Below, piece by piece: positions 1 to 13,550 of a stretch of DNA of 64,000 nucleotides (within the stretch, counting starts at the first letter, position 1; every line of letters begins with the position of its first letter). The position numbers and the translations under genes were made by a program. The stretch spans positions 26,800,523 to 26,864,522 of the forward strand of contig NC_092462.1 in the NCBI RefSeq assembly GCF_047495875.1. Direction: 5' to 3'. Under the pieces are notes generated by a model, which did no database searches, was not told the DNA's origin, and saw only the letters and a program-made list of their open reading frames with translations. This DNA comes from Pithys albifrons albifrons (taxonomy: Eukaryota; Chordata; Aves; Passeriformes; Thamnophilidae).

Positions 1-966
1 TGAACAGTCATCACCAGCCTCCACCTTGACACAGAAATTTCTCCACAATCTCAAGCTTTTACTGCAATATGACTTCTACAGGAGGAGCCATTCCTGCAGA
101 GTCTGGCAGAAGCACGTGGCAAGCCTTGAGTTCTCAAGTACTTTCCCAAAAGCAAGTCCTCCTTTCAAGCACTGTCTGCACTCAGGATTTACTTCTATAA
201 TTTCTCTAAAGACAGTTCACTTTAAATCTGCAAGTTTAACTCTGCTTTGTCCATCCCCCTAATACCACACTGGCTCACACTGAAATCAAGGGCAAAAGTT
301 TCTTATACAAAACTTAGTATCTTCAACTATAAGGCAGAAGACAAGCCTTGATAATAAATATGTACATAAAATTCAGTCCTTGGCTCTGGGTAACCACTCG
401 GCCACTGGATCCCTTTCTTGTTTTCCATCTACCATAGAAGTCCAAAGACACTCTTCTTCTTTAACAGTTGCACTAGAGGGTTCACAGTAACCTTGGGGTT
501 TGACAACTCCCTAAACAATGCATAACTTCCACTTTTCTCTCCCTCCAGCTGCATTCCTCAAAGATAAGTCTTCTGCCACAAACATATTTCACCTGTTTGG
601 TCCTATTCAGATCCAGGCAAATGTTGCTGGTGCTGTTCCCTGGGGCCAGATGCATGAGTTCTTATGGGATATTCTCCCATTAGGTGCTCTACTGGCTACC
701 AGTTCCCATCCCAGTCTGAAGACTAGGGTCATTAAACACTACATAGAATTATCAGATACATGTGTCTTCTCTCAATGCCAAAATATAAGGTGGGTTAACT
801 CCTTTTCACAGATACCTCACATTAACACAGGTAATATGTGTGAGAGCAAGTTTTCTGACTGTAAATCCTCCTCCCACCAGTTTTTTCTCTGTGTTTTTAC
901 GCTATTTTTGTTTTCATGTTCTATGAGTGACCAGCAAAAGTGGAACCACTGGAATACCTAATAGAG
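1..966. other. Unannotated AT-rich sequence left of the solo LTR
   Basis: I see no gene or recognisable repeat here. A 147-codon open frame at 518-961 has no motif, signal peptide or domain I recognise, and its composition looks like translated non-coding DNA. Its last bases run up to the target-site duplication of the adjacent LTR (962-966). Confidence 0.6.
962..966. repeat. Left target-site duplication of solo LTR (TAGAG)
   Basis: TAGAG directly precedes the LTR's TG and is repeated exactly after its CA at 1595-1599. Confidence 0.85.
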
Positions 967-1594
967 TGTCCTAGTTCAGCAGGAGGGACCAGCTAACCCT
1001 GTGTGTGGGTGATCAAAGCTGTGTATTCTACCCCCTCTATTCATTCCCCAAGGTCAATGGGCCATTAGCAGCAGCTGCCCAGGGAGTCATTATCACCTTC
1101 ACACCCAGCCTGAGGGGGGCGGAGCTGCTAATGGGCCATCAACAGTTCAACACCCCCTGGCTCCCAGAGTTAATCACCCATTGTGTGAGTCCCCGCCCAG
1201 GGGGAGGGACTGGGTGCTCCCTGAGGGTACCTAAGTGGTGGCTAAGAAGACTTTGGTAACTTCTCGTTGGATCCAGAGGAGCAGCAGGACCTCGACAGCA
1301 GGAGATCACCGCTCTTGCCCAGACCACAGCCCTCGCCTGCACCAACAGGTTTTTCTTTTCCTTTTGCTCTGGACTTGGGGGAACCACAGGGGTCTCAGCA
1401 CAAGGGCAAACAAACCCCCTTGGGTTTGTGCCCCAGGACACTGGGTTATACTGCTGGGGTTTTGTGAGTTGAAAGCAATTTCCCTTGTGTGTCAGTGTTG
1501 TTATTGTAATATTATTATTAAATTTTAGCTCTGATTTATAATCTCTCTCATGGTGAGTTCATTTCCCCTGCTGGTTCACCTTTAAACCAGCACA
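967..1594 (+). mobile_element. Solo LTR of an endogenous retrovirus, ERVL-like
   Basis: This 628-bp block begins TGTCCTAGTTC and ends TTTAAACCAGCACA, the TG...CA termini of a retroviral LTR. It is flanked by identical 5-bp direct repeats, TAGAG at 962-966 and at 1595-1599. An ATTAAA polyadenylation signal at 1517-1522 lies about 70 bases before the right end, which fits a plus-strand orientation. The block is richer in GC and CpG than its surroundings. No internal retroviral sequence adjoins it, so it is a solo LTR left by LTR-LTR recombination. A 5-bp duplication is usual for ERVL/ERV3 elements; the class assignment is inferred from that and from the TGTCCT...ACA ends. Short open frames inside it are not genes. 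Confidence 0.88.
1517..1522 (+). promoter_or_regulatory. ATTAAA polyadenylation signal in the solo LTR
   Basis: ATTAAA lies in a T/A-rich stretch about 70 bases before the LTR's 3' end, where the R region of a plus-strand LTR would sit. It is a common variant of AATAAA. Function is inferred from position only. Confidence 0.5.
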
Positions 1595-1599
1595 TAGAG
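1595..1599. repeat. Right target-site duplication of solo LTR (TAGAG)
   Basis: Exact copy of 962-966, immediately after the terminal CA of the LTR. Confidence 0.85.
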
Positions 1600-4500
1600 C
1601 CACAGAATATTTTGTGTTATTCTTCATCTTTATGTACTCTAACACTTTGACCGTGTCCTTGGCCACAGCTGTAGTTTTAGGAGGGCCTTCACTGACCTAT
1701 TCATACATATATCATAACTTTACTGAATCACAGGAGCCTTGCAATGTGTTACAGTCCCAAAATTTTATCACGCTGATATTTTCTCTCCTTTTTCTGTTCA
1801 GTAGGAGGAGAACTGGGATAGAAAAGAGTGCTGCTTGTGTGAGCTCAGACTGAACAGCACAGAAGGAATAGGTTCTTGAACTCCGGATTTTTCAAAGTAC
1901 TGCATCACCACAGTGATGTGGCAGAAATGTGTAATGATGATATTTAAACTACTGTCAGAGGCAAAGATTCACATTTATATGGCAACCAATGAAATTATGC
2001 GTGTCAGATCCCAGCATATGTGTCCAGATATAATTATTATCTATTTTGCTAAAGCAGTCTGAAATAGATACCAGTACCCTGGGCTGAAACAGTTTGCTGA
2101 TTCTTACAGACTAACTTTTATTGGTAAGGGTGCTAAACTATTTTAATGAACATGCAACACTCTATGCACACATGGTCCTCTTTGGAAACAGAAATAGCTG
2201 CTATCACCTGGCTGACAAATATTGCTGAGGGACAGCTGAAGCATGTAGGGATAGCTATTCTATACTAGTATGGCATGAAAGTATTATCATTTCAACTGGC
2301 CATTCCATTGTATTATTATCATGCCATATCAATATTTGGCTCTATGATGCAAAAAGCATATATCATACTGAGAAAAACTATTTTAGCTTCATTTAACTTT
2401 TTTCAGATACAAACACAGATGAAATAAGAAATAACGTATCACAATTATTCTTCAGCCTCAACACAATCTAAATTATTTCAGACACTGTTTGAGGACACAC
2501 AGCCATACCAGATGTTTAAGCAACTACACAGTACAACTGTAGTCATAAAAAAGCAAAATCTTCAGAATTAGAGTCCTTAAAACCTAATCCTGCATCTACC
2601 TTTAGGAAGTCCTATTATATCTCAGCAACAAAGTTCTGCTATCAGGAAAATGACAAATGACAAAAACATAACAGCAACATAAAGCATATTATCTTTCTCA
2701 AATTCAGAGCATTGAACACACTAGATCTCAAGTACAGTTGGTCACAATTTCCAAGAATGAGTCAGTCTTTCTCTGATATTTAACAATAACACCAGCTATA
2801 GATCAGGACAGAATCTCAAATAGTCTAGCTGAGACCCTCACCCCAGTAAATGGCAGGTACCCTTCCATGCAGTAAGTACTGTGTAGTCGTCCATCCTGGC
2901 TGGGGATTTCATGTTACTTGTGTCAGTTACACTGTCTGAGTGATTTTTCATCTAAACACGTGGCCTTGCATGTCCATGGGAAACTTTGGTCATTCCTTTC
3001 TCTGAGAGTTCATTCTGACCTGAGGAAACCTATGACCTCAAACCTTCCTCAAGCAACCACAGATGCACAACTCTTCTCAAGGAAAAGGGACACCTCTCCT
3101 ATGCCACAGTGGTATGAACAAAGGTTTAGGAGTGTGGGCCACATCAGGGCTGAAATCCCTGCAGCATGTTAGAATCTAAGTGGTGTTTTCTATTTCCTCA
3201 CGAGTACTACATCAATTTATTCCTTCTGCTATAACTTCCCACCAGATTCATCGTGTTCTTTTCCCTTCACATTTCATCAATCTGATTTACTTTGCACGTT
3301 TTGCTTTTCAAAATGCATCTTTTCACCTTGTTGGCCATATGGCTCTCAGCTGCCAGGCCCAGTACAGCAGCAGTGTGGCGCAACAGTCAGAGAAAGACCT
3401 GCTCAAGCATCCACATCAGGATTAGACACACTCTCAGTACTCTTGGGAGATGAAACACAGACTGTTAGTTTTGCTTTGGAGTTTTTGCACTGGGACAGCT
3501 CACCTCAGTGCAAACATGGGCTGTGTTAAGCATATGAAAAGGATGATTTTTCCAAGGCTTATAACTTCATGAAATTTGAGTGTCATGTTTTCCCCACACA
3601 TGACAATAGCAGAGGGTCACATAGACTTGATATCAGCCAAGGTTAAAACTTAATCTTTCACTCCAAATTATTGATATTTGAGATTTAATTCACAAAGAAA
3701 AGGTAAAGGCAGAATATGTTTCCTTTAACTTTCATTCTTAAACATCTGGTCCTGTTTACAAAGAAAAAACAACAGACTGCAGTTACTTTTTGGCAAGAAG
3801 GTAAGCCATTGAAAATTGAGTCTCACAATGACAAGGGAGAGGCAGTGCTAACAACAATATGTCAGCTACTCGCAACCCTTATCACAGTCAATCATGTTAT
3901 TTTCACTGGCAGTAACGACAGTAAAATTAGCTACGGATCATTCATTTAGATTACTCTGAATGCTCATCATAGGATAGAAGTTTTGCTATGATTTTCGACA
4001 AGTATCGATTTAAATTAATAGAAGTGCTTTTAAGTGACTACAGTCTCTTTCAGTGTTAGTACCTTTTGTAAACCTGAGGTAATCTACCCTAAAATATTTT
4101 CAAAATGTTTATAAGCCTTTCCACATAATCTGTTTTTTCTCCTCAGCTCAAGAAAAAAATCTAAAGTATTGACATAAACAAGTAAAATTCCCAAGACATA
4201 ATTTGCCATACCAGTTTCATTTTATTCTAAAAATTTTCTCTTGAAAAGTCAGATAATAACCTTTCCAGATTTTTAAAGATGTGGGACAGCATCACCAGTG
4301 TATTCAGTTAAAACTGTACAACACAAATTAAACAAATATTTAGCGTCTTAGACTATCTTCATTTACACTGTGGAGTCCAGGTGTCTCTTCTTACTACAGA
4401 TTTGATCTGCATGCTTAACTTTCAAGCCATGATTGACAAGAGTTCGTGATTATGATGACAGATTAAAGTGTTCATTGAATTTAGAGGGGTTTTATTTCAG

Positions 4501-7500
4501 TTGTGACAGTAGTGTACTGGGAGACAATGAAATACAATATCACAGGATTAAAGGCAGCACATAACTAGTCAGGCACTGGTACTGCAATCATCTTGGCCTT
4601 ACACACATGCTGATCACCCATTTAAACCTAAAACCCTATCCTGAGCAGTGCATATTCCTTTCAAAGTCTTACTCACATGCCTGCTCTCATTTCTACCATA
4701 ATAAATATATCATCTGACGAGGAGCTTAGTGACAGCTGCACAAGTTAGTTCTAATTACAAAAAATAATAAGTGGCTTTAAAGGGTTCAATAAGTCTCTAT
4801 TGCATAACAGCAGCAAAGCAGCACAATTTCTGCTTACAAGCAAAAGTAAATACATAAATAAAAATAGCACTATGATTGCCTTACTCCCAAAATCCAAATG
4901 TCTGTTTCTTCCTGATAGTCTACAAAAACATTCCCTCTATTGATGCACCATTCACCTATAGAAAGGGGAAAATAAACAGCACACCAATTCTTCAAAATAT
5001 TTTGTCTGAATTAAGACAGGAGGTACACAACTGCAGAAGAGCAGAAATAATAAAGGGGAAGTAATACATCCTTTGGTTTACATCTTACAGCTGCCTGAGA
5101 ACTTTAGGAGTGATACAAGCTCTGGTTCTTAAGGAGAAACATACTCAATCTGACAGACACCAATAAAATATTTTTTGTTATCTGAGCTACATCCTGCTCT
5201 TTAGTCTCAATTATTTCAAGTAGGAAACTTTTCCCCCCTAAAAAAAATTTTCAAAGAAAGTGCAATCTCCCGTGCTTTAAACACTCTCATGAGACTATGC
5301 TCATGAAATATAGCAGCTTGTCTTTGATCCACTGGACATTACTTCAGGTTGAGATGGGACTGCAGTGCATAATGACAAGAAAAGAAGACTCTAGCAAATG
5401 CCAAAACAACAAGAAGTTGGATTATTCTTTCTGTACAGGTATCTTTCGTAACTTAAGAGAATAACCAAGGAAAGTTTTACTAGGTCAGGCTCAGAGTAAG
5501 ATTAAAGAATTAATGGATAAAAGTCTCTTACATTGCTATAGTGACTTGTTTCATTGTATTTTTTCAATTATTTTAAGTGTCAAAAATTTTCTAACACAAA
5601 TGCAAATCTTAGTACATGTACCACATACAGAGAAACTGGCAATAATGAGCACAAGAGAATGGATGCTCCAGCTGCTTCTCTGTGACCAGCTGTATCTACG
5701 GTAGCTTGGAAACCATCCAATGCTGTAACTGTGTCAGCCAACTGTAACCCCATGTTGAACTTACAGAACTTAATCCACTCTATTATTGCCTGTTCACAGG
5801 TGGAACCTGTGCCCTTTTCTTTTATCAAGATCTTTGTCATGACATAATAAAGACTCCAAAAATCTAATGACTTTTCACATTAATTTATATGGATCATCCT
5901 TTATCTGTACAAAGAAAATGGACTAGCAGTATAAACAAGTAAAAAAAAATCCATCTCAAGCACAGCACATGGAGTTGATCTATCATTTTAGACTGCCAGA
6001 CACACAAATACACACTCAGAGTCAGGTACACATAGAAAAGAGCTTTCTACTTTAAGGCAACTCCAGAGGGCCTTACCAGCTTTGACTGAGGCAAATCTTC
6101 CCCTGAAGCTGTGGCGCTTTTACGTGGACAAGTGCTGAATTTAGAAGCACCATCTTGAGATTTGGCACAGTTTCAAAGAAAAAAATCCAATGTAATAGAT
6201 ATTCTTCATAATATATTACAGAACTAGCTGTCCTCTAACATACTACAGTTTAACATGCTCCTGTGTAAATGAGACAGCAAGTAACACACACATTATACAT
6301 AACCTGTTAGAATTTATGCAGAAAGATTAGATGCAAACTTTATTCACAGTATTTTCAGAGAGTGAAATAAAGACATTAGCAAATTTTTTTACATACCTAC
6401 TACTAGCACAGAGTCAAAGATGGTACTTAAGTCAATCAAGTTATTCCAATTCATAGCTAGCAGCATACTTTCCTAATTGTATCCATGCGTGAATGGATAT
6501 GAGAATAAGCCAGGTAGAAAGAAAACACCCCTCACTGTCAACAGGGCAATCCGCTTTTGGTCTTCCGTCTACAAAACACAATGTTCTGCAATTATTAAGA
6601 AGCCATAACATTTTGAGTGAAATGACAGTAATTCATAACAAGCTTGGAAACAGCAGTCTCTTGGTTTTTTACTAAGTCAAGCTGCAAGGACCCTGACATG
6701 TTCTGTGTGCAGAATTATTGAAAATCTGGCTCTGAGCATCACAACAGCACCTTCAGGGAGCTGACCGTAATGGAAGGCTGTTCCTTGTACAGATGTTTGA
6801 GCAAGAGTTACATTCTTAACCTGCCCAGATGTGATACATGTAATGTGTCACAAATGGAATAAGCCACTTTTTACAAACATCTTCCTTAGCAAAACCGGAC
6901 ACCTCAAAAGAATGGGATGATGAAAAGCACTAGGCTCTGTATTACATCTGAAATGCTGTCTAGAGCTAATGAATTTATATGGTGCTGTACTTAAATATCC
7001 TGAGAGTAGAATTTACAAGAAGTTAAATATTAGCACTTTGCTATGACTAAGTGTTGCATTTTACTAGAGGCAGGGAAAAGCTATATTCATCATATAATGG
7101 GAAGTTATATTTGTAACCCCTGTCAAGGCTAAGCATTGTTCAAAGAACCTTCTTTTAAAGTTTAAACTTCAAGGACTGTCTGAATCAGGAAGTGAGTCAT
7201 CCTCATACCCCTTACAGTTACAACTATATCCTAGCAAGGGTCGCAAGACCTGCTAAAAGTGTCCAGTGTTCTTCTTGTGAAAACATCTGCGCAAATCTCT
7301 CAGGCAAAAAAAAGTCTACAGCTTTACTTAGATCCCAAAATCAGTGATATGAACTCATATGTTCCTGAAAAAAATACTAACTTGGCAGTGATGTTTGGAA
7401 CAAGTTACAGTTTGCGTATAAACCTACTTGGCAAGACAGACAGCAGGGTATTGGAATAATTTCTCCTGGATAAAGGCACAGACTAACTCCTGAATGTCAC

Positions 7501-9410
7501 TCATGAGCAAGCATGCTAAGGGTCTGGCAATATTTCTCAAATGTTAGTACGGGGTCATGACTATCTGCTGAATATCAAAGCCCAAACATCACTGCCAAAT
7601 TAAGACTACAATATCAACCCTTGTTAAAGTGATAGTGAATGCAATCAGCAAAAGCCTATCCAAATTGAAAAGACATTGGAAAGCCACCTGTTAACTGTGG
7701 CCTTTCAAACACAGCCATAAAGCAGACAGTGCTAGACTGCATAAACACACACAGCGAAGGAAGCATGGTTTAGCAGACCTAAGGGAGGGCCCCTTGCTGT
7801 GGTCCACAAAATGCCAAATCCGAAAGCCCACCAGGTCTTCAGGTAAGTCACACACAAATAAAAGACCACAGAGCCAATACTAACCATATTACTACAAAGT
7901 TAAGGAATTTCACTATAACACAGAAAGAAATTCTGAGAAACAATGGATTTTTACTGTTGTTATTTGCAACTCCTCACTTACACAACCTATTGGTGAGAGC
8001 AAACAACTCATGTTGCCCAAGCTAACAATTAAAAGCAATCAGGAAAAAAACCCCCACAAATGTCATTATTAGTGAATATGAGTCTTCAGGCCCAAACAAT
8101 CTTAATTGAATTAGATGACGGATTCAGAGACTGTCATGAGAAAACTGAAAGATAACAAACATAGGAACAATTTAAAATTAGGGCAACATTCATTTATGAG
8201 ATAAAAGCAGACCTCTAGCTACCAATCTATCCTTCTAAAAGATTTTATTAACTCCTGTGCAAAAGAACATCCACTCAGATACTTGTGTGATGTCAGATAT
8301 GTTTCATTAAAGTTGCTCTTCAGATGAAGAGAGATGGGAAGAGTTACTTCTCAAAACTAACTACTTCTACTAAGGGATAATTTAGCAAGTACTGCAAGAG
8401 CTTTAAAAGGCCACATGTAAGCATCACCTGCACCTACTCCAGAGCAATAGTTTGTATCAGCTCAGATAGCTATGCATGTTTTCACATCAGTGACCTACCA
8501 TTATCACTACAGGAGGTGTAACTGTTTTAATAGTCAGCTATCTTCTTTAGGAGTTCATGCCAACTCTACAACAGCCACGTGCAAACTTGCAGACTAGGAT
8601 TTTATTTCTGTCTAAAGCAATGAACTCTAAAGACACCTCCAGCTGGGCATAATGCCCACAGTGGTACAATTACAATGCTATGTCAGCTTCTCATTGTTTA
8701 AGGTGATGGATTTCATATCTGGGCACATTATCTTGCCAGAGTCAATGGTATTTTTTTCTTGGATGTAAGCTGGAATGGCTTAGGACTGTGCCAGTTTCAA
8801 AGCACTGTAATGTGTTTCTACAGCCTTTTTCATAGGTCACATTATAAAGCAATTTCTAGTGTATACCCTGCCAGCACTTTATCCTGAACAGGTGCTTAAC
8901 AAACTTACAGGCTACTACAGTGCAAGGCATTTGAGAAAATCAAGATATGAACATGCAACCTCCTTGACAAAAAAGCAACAGTAGCATGCAAGTAGAATAG
9001 CACATTAAGTTTAACAGGTCCCTCAATAGGATTCTACCTCATTTATTAGATCAAGGATCACACATTACAATGACAAGGGCAAAAGTCCTTTAAACTCTGA
9101 AACAATAGCCAAAAGTAATTCTCAGCAATAGTTCCCAGTTGTATTCACAACTGGAAAGAAGCCTTTTGGCTTCCAAGTATCTTCTTATTACTCAGCCACC
9201 ACAGAATGCAGAGTGATCCAAGATGTTTTCCCAAGGCTTACTCTTATTAATGGCACACTAATAAAATACATTTGGTATCACAAATAAAATATAACTTCCC
9301 ATTTACATACTTGAACTTACAGACGCTGAATAAAGTTTGTAATACTCCATACAACAGACAAAGGGACTATGAACATTAAGTAGTTGGTTGTAATGTCTTC
9401 ATCAATAACA
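1600..9410. other. Long stretch with no recognised gene or repeat
   Basis: AT-rich sequence without a long open frame, a splice-bounded exon I can defend, or a mobile element I recognise. The longest frames (for example 5580-5840 on the minus strand, 86 codons, and 3180-3425) have no recognisable domain. It is probably intergenic or intronic, possibly containing repeats too old to recognise by eye. Confidence 0.55.
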
Positions 9411-9630
9411 GAGACAGGGAATTGAGCGCACTCTCAGCAAGTCTGCAGGTGACACCAAGCTCAGTGGTGCAACTGAGATGTCTGAGGGAGGGACGCCATT
9501 CAGAGGAACCTGGATGGACCTGAGAATTGGAACCATGGGAACCTCATGAGGTTCAACAAAGCCAAGTGCAAGATTTCTTCCTCTCACAAAAGGTTCCCTT
9601 CAACCAAAATGATCCTATGATTATATGAAA
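9411..9630 (+). mobile_element. CR1 LINE fragment, internally deleted
   Basis: The block from GAGACAGGGAATTGAGCGCA through 'AACCTCATGAGGTTCAACAAAGCCAAGTGCAA' (about 9411-9572) matches, from general knowledge, the 3' part of the avian CR1 reverse-transcriptase frame in sense orientation. It then jumps to 'TTCCCTTCAACC...GATCCTATGATTATATGA' (about 9593-9628), a degenerate version of the CR1 3' end. The expected stretch between these parts is missing, so the copy is 5'-truncated and has an internal deletion. An apparent minus-strand open frame across it is incidental. Confidence 0.8.
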
Positions 9631-12600
9631 CGTACAGCATCTTGTCTGGTTCACAAAATGGGGAAAACAACCAATACAGAATATCTAGAAAACAGTTATT
9701 GATAAAGAGCAAGAAAGAATCCACTCTGTGTGCTTCCCACCCCAACTGAAATCTATCATTCAAATATGACTCGCTATGGAACTTTTCATAAGCATTGAGA
9801 CCGTACCAGATGCACATTGTACATTAGATACTTCACATGCAAATTTGCCCTGATGAAGAAACACCAATTCTTGTAGAAAAAAAAATATGTGCAGTCATAT
9901 TAAAAAAAATCTACCAAAATTACTTGATATGGTTTTTGAAATATACACATTTCTACAAATATAACTACCTACAAACAGCTTTGAAACAGTTATTCCAAAG
10001 GTAAGCGCATAAGAAGCTGCCAATATTTTGAAAAGCCATAAAGGCTTTCCAAAACTTTCTGCTACAGACTGTGCTCACAGGAATACAGTTTCAGGCATTA
10101 AAACCACCTGAGAAAGATTCACAAGGAGAAAAGAGGCTGCTTCCTCTTCTTTTGCAAAGGTCTAGAGAGTGCAACACCAACAAATCCTAGCCCGCTGCTA
10201 AGTGGGCTACCTTTACAGTCTTCATTGCTGATGATCCATGTAATGTGCTATTAGTACACAGTGAGGCCAGAATATCGCAGAAGGAGAAAATTCCACATTC
10301 ATATTGGATTTGTACTTTGTGATTCTAGGCTGCTGTAAAGCCTTTCCAGGCCTCAGGTACAACCATCCCACACTCTGGGTAATGTTGGTAAGTATGATGT
10401 GTACAAAGCAGCTTGAGATATTTGATCAACGTACTGTAAAAGAGCAAACTATTAGTAGTCCATCATTCTCTGCTGCTCCATGCTTGAGAATCCAGTTTTA
10501 GCAAAACAGTACAGAAAATCACAGTCTCTTCATGGATCTTTTAAGGAGCTAATAAAAAGCCCCATCAAAATCTTTCAGGCACCTACACAGCACTATATGA
10601 GTGCCACAAGCAGATTCAATCACAGGTCCATTGGAACAGTATGTTGCATTGTGTTGGTCAGCAGGGGTTGAGGCAAGAAAAGGGTTATCAGACAGTGAGT
10701 AATGGGACACCTGCTGTCACCTATAGTCAGCTTTGAGTCCATGCTATACAGTTTCATCACTGACAGAATCAGAGTGTAAGTAATGCTGCAGGCCAAACAC
10801 AGACCTGTCTGTCAACCTCCTGGTGTTTGGACAAAATGTCCTGAGAAGCTGATGTAGTATAACATTCAAGAAATGCAGGAATCATGGCTAGATCCCAGCA
10901 ATGGCATTAGTGATTCATGCTGTGGGTATTATTCTTAAATTCTATGAAACCTTTCAGTGTATGAGTCACATACATGGAGTCAATATGGTCCCTCAGGACT
11001 ACTCAAAACCTTCCTCACTTTTAAAGCTTTTCAACACTGAAAAGAATTTGAACTGATACCTCTAAATTGAACCATCAGTTCAGACAAAAGTGTTGTGAAA
11101 TATCCAGACATACTGTCTGACTAATACCAGCCTGAGTCACTGCCACGTGCTGACCCAGTGCCTTACTCCAAATCCAGCTTCCAAATTATCATTTGCACAG
11201 GTGCAGGACAGAACTCCAGACTAAATGGAACAACCTAAGTGCTGCTCGTTTGTCATGTACAGGATGTGTGGTTAAGACCTAGAGGGCCTGTTCTCTGCTT
11301 TTTCTCCTCAGCATCTTGAAGGAAGTAAAGGAAAACATTTATACAGGCCTACAGGCCAGGATTACAACAGCTGGATACAGAGCCCCACTAAAATCAAAAA
11401 GTTGAATTTTCTCTCTTCCCTTAGTATGTTACCGTAGAGGAGGGAAATAAATTCTAGTCATGACTTTGAGAGCTCCCCTCTGAATCTGAATAAGCATTTC
11501 TGGCTCTTTCTAAAGCCAGCTTTATTCTAGGATAGTTTCCACCAATTTTAAAGGTATTTTTTCTTGAATATATCTGCAAGATTTCAGGTACCTGCTGCAC
11601 TAGTACATTCTGCAGAAAAGGACAAACAACTCTACAGCTGTTTCCTAAATCATTTTAAGTCTCAAAAACCTGAGAATCAGTAGATGTATGTAAAAATGCT
11701 TCTTTATCATAGAATCATATAGTTCAATATTATACACTAAATGTTTATATTGGTTTAGGAAAAAGATATCTGGTGTTCAGGTCACTTAGAACAAATGAAC
11801 GAAGTCTCTGCCATTAAGCAAGAAGGAACCTGAGTTTATAGGCTGGCAGTACAGTGTTAGCACCAAAGGATACCATTAGTTTGCTTTCTGGAAAGGATTT
11901 CAGCCAAGAGCCACTGAATCAGTATCTACTGCTCTTCTCTGATGTTCTGCAGTTTCTTTAGCCAATTTACAGCTACTGTCTACCTAAAAAGCATAAACTT
12001 AAAATCACTAAAAACCCCTCCAAATTTATCCAAGTCACTGAAAAACACAAAACTAACTTTCAGTGTCAGCCTTGAAGTAAAAGAACAGCTTTTTAGGCAC
12101 CATTTCGCCTTTCCAGAACTCAGGCACTAGGGAAGAGCTAGACATTTGGGAAGAATAAAGCTTCTAGAAAACACCTCTGAAAATCCAATTTTTAACCACT
12201 CAATGACTTGAGCTCTGTGGCTGCTTTGCATATGAGGACAGATATGTTGGCATAGATGGGATGGAGAGATGAGAACCACCAATGGGTAGTGCAGAATACT
12301 CCCTTTATTACCATATTCATTAACTCCAGAGCAGCTGTACCACTAAATAGGTGGCTGCAAACACCTTACTGTGGGGCCATCATTAGGCTCTCTAGTTAAT
12401 ATTCTGCCCAGAAGTCTCATTCACATAATACACAACACCTGGTGTAATGTACCCAAGGCACTGCATAAATAAATGAGACTTGACTAAGCCTGTCCAGCTC
12501 AAACTGACTAGATTAATCCAGCATGTGCTGGATAACGAAGGTAACATTTCTTAATTCACAGACAGGTGGATGGCCAGAGGGAGATAAAGATCACAGTAGT

Positions 12601-12759
12601 AACCACTAATTAGCCACAAGGAAGGAGGAAGTCAAGAGAGATTGGCCTGGGGCTGTATGACTGTGCCAGTGATCTAATCTAGAGAGCAATGAAAAGTTAA
12701 GACAATGGTCCCTGAGCAGGCAGAGTGGTCAGAGGGGAGAAATGCAATACAAGGATTTC
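9631..12759. other. No recognised gene; a possible CR1 tail remnant near 11706
   Basis: AT-rich, with no supported coding region. At about 11706-11728 the text 'ATCATAGAATCATATAG' resembles the terminal bases of a minus-strand CR1, but it is too short to call securely. Confidence 0.5.
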
Positions 12760-12932
12760 AGGTACATCACAGAAGCTGCAGTCTGAAAAGAACAACTGCT
12801 GCATGTAGTAGCTGAGCTGTGATCCACAGACCTCGCATGTCACCTTGGTTGCGTGAGTATCCTATTTCCTCACCACTGGACAGGTCCGAAAAGTAGGACT
12901 GAGGCTATTTTTTGTGCTACATGACTGCCTGT
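12760..12932. repeat. Left copy of a 173-bp direct repeat flanking the damaged provirus
   Basis: This segment, from AGGTAC at 12760 to GCCTGT at 12932, recurs at 14608-14780 with the same length and six substitutions (at 12766, 12793, 12834 and three more) and no gaps. Its last three bases overlap the first three of the LTR that starts at 12930. It is ordinary flanking sequence, not an LTR: it has no TG...CA ends and no promoter or poly(A) motifs. The most economical reading is that it is the host DNA next to the provirus, present a second time because of a recombination event. Confidence 0.9.
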
Positions 12933-13529
12933 CCTGGGTTGGCAAAACGCCAAATGTCCAGGACAGGGTGAAAACGGTTCTTCCTCCCCCCAACCAGCTA
13001 AGGGAAGAGAAGAGGGAGAGGGAAAAAAAAACTTCAAAACCAGGTTTATGCTGAAACTAACTACATGTATTTATACAGAAAAGAGAAAATTAAGAGGAAA
13101 CTACAATATAACACACACTTACACAAGTTATTTATAACAAGGAATAACTTCCCACTCCCCAATTAATACAAAGCAAAGTCTATTACACTAGATCTGTAAG
13201 TACTCTAAGAGACACTTAGCAAGAAATAGAAAGAGTAACAACAAAAATGTTTCTACTTCCCTGAATGCAAACAAAATGCAAGGCCTGCTCCAAGACAAAA
13301 GTTGGATCACGTCCGGCTTGTACCTCGGCCATGGCAGAACTAACTAAGCCACTCCCACACACTGGATTTTATACCCTTTGAGATGATGTAGTATGGTATG
13401 GAATACAATATTATTGGCTGGAAGAAGTCAGCTGTTAGATAGCTCAGCCCAGCTCAAATCAGCAGACAATCCTAGGCCTAGCTGAACTTTAAAACCTAAG
13501 TTTAGGCCCATCTGGCTAAACCCATAACA
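12930..13529 (-). mobile_element. Proviral 3' LTR, ERVL-like, minus strand
   Basis: The 600-bp block starts TGTCCTGGGTTGGC on the plus strand and ends CCCATAACA, so read on the minus strand it runs TGTTATGGG...CCAGGACA with canonical TG...CA ends. A minus-strand promoter is visible: CCAAT in 'CCAGCCAATAATATTG' (about 13407-13422), followed about 45 bases later by a TATAAAA box near 13371. This fixes transcription from right to left. Just upstream of the LTR on the minus strand is a purine-rich tract (13530-13550), the expected primer site for plus-strand DNA synthesis. It is therefore the 3' LTR. The matching 5' LTR is absent from the window. Family assignment to ERVL rests on the integrase remnant upstream. 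Confidence 0.82.
13371..13378 (-). promoter_or_regulatory. TATA box of the minus-strand LTR
   Basis: The minus strand reads GGGTATAAAATCC, with a CCAAT box some 35-45 bases upstream, a standard LTR promoter arrangement. Activity cannot be judged from sequence. Confidence 0.6.
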
Positions 13530-13550
13530 TATTCCACCCCTTATTCCATA
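13530..13550 (-). other. Polypurine tract next to the 3' LTR
   Basis: On the minus strand the bases just before the LTR's TG read GGAATAAGGGGTGGAATA, nearly all purine. Retroviruses prime plus-strand synthesis from such a tract directly beside the 3' LTR. Its presence shows that 13530 onward is proviral internal sequence and that the LTR is the downstream one. Confidence 0.7.

Noticed and set aside
518..961. 147-codon plus-strand open frame, the longest outside the RTE element
   Set aside because: No recognisable domain, codon pattern or conserved motif; it ends at the LTR junction by chance.
1139..1528. Overlapping open frames of 97-100 codons on both strands
   Set aside because: They lie wholly inside the solo LTR; GC-rich LTR sequence has few stops.
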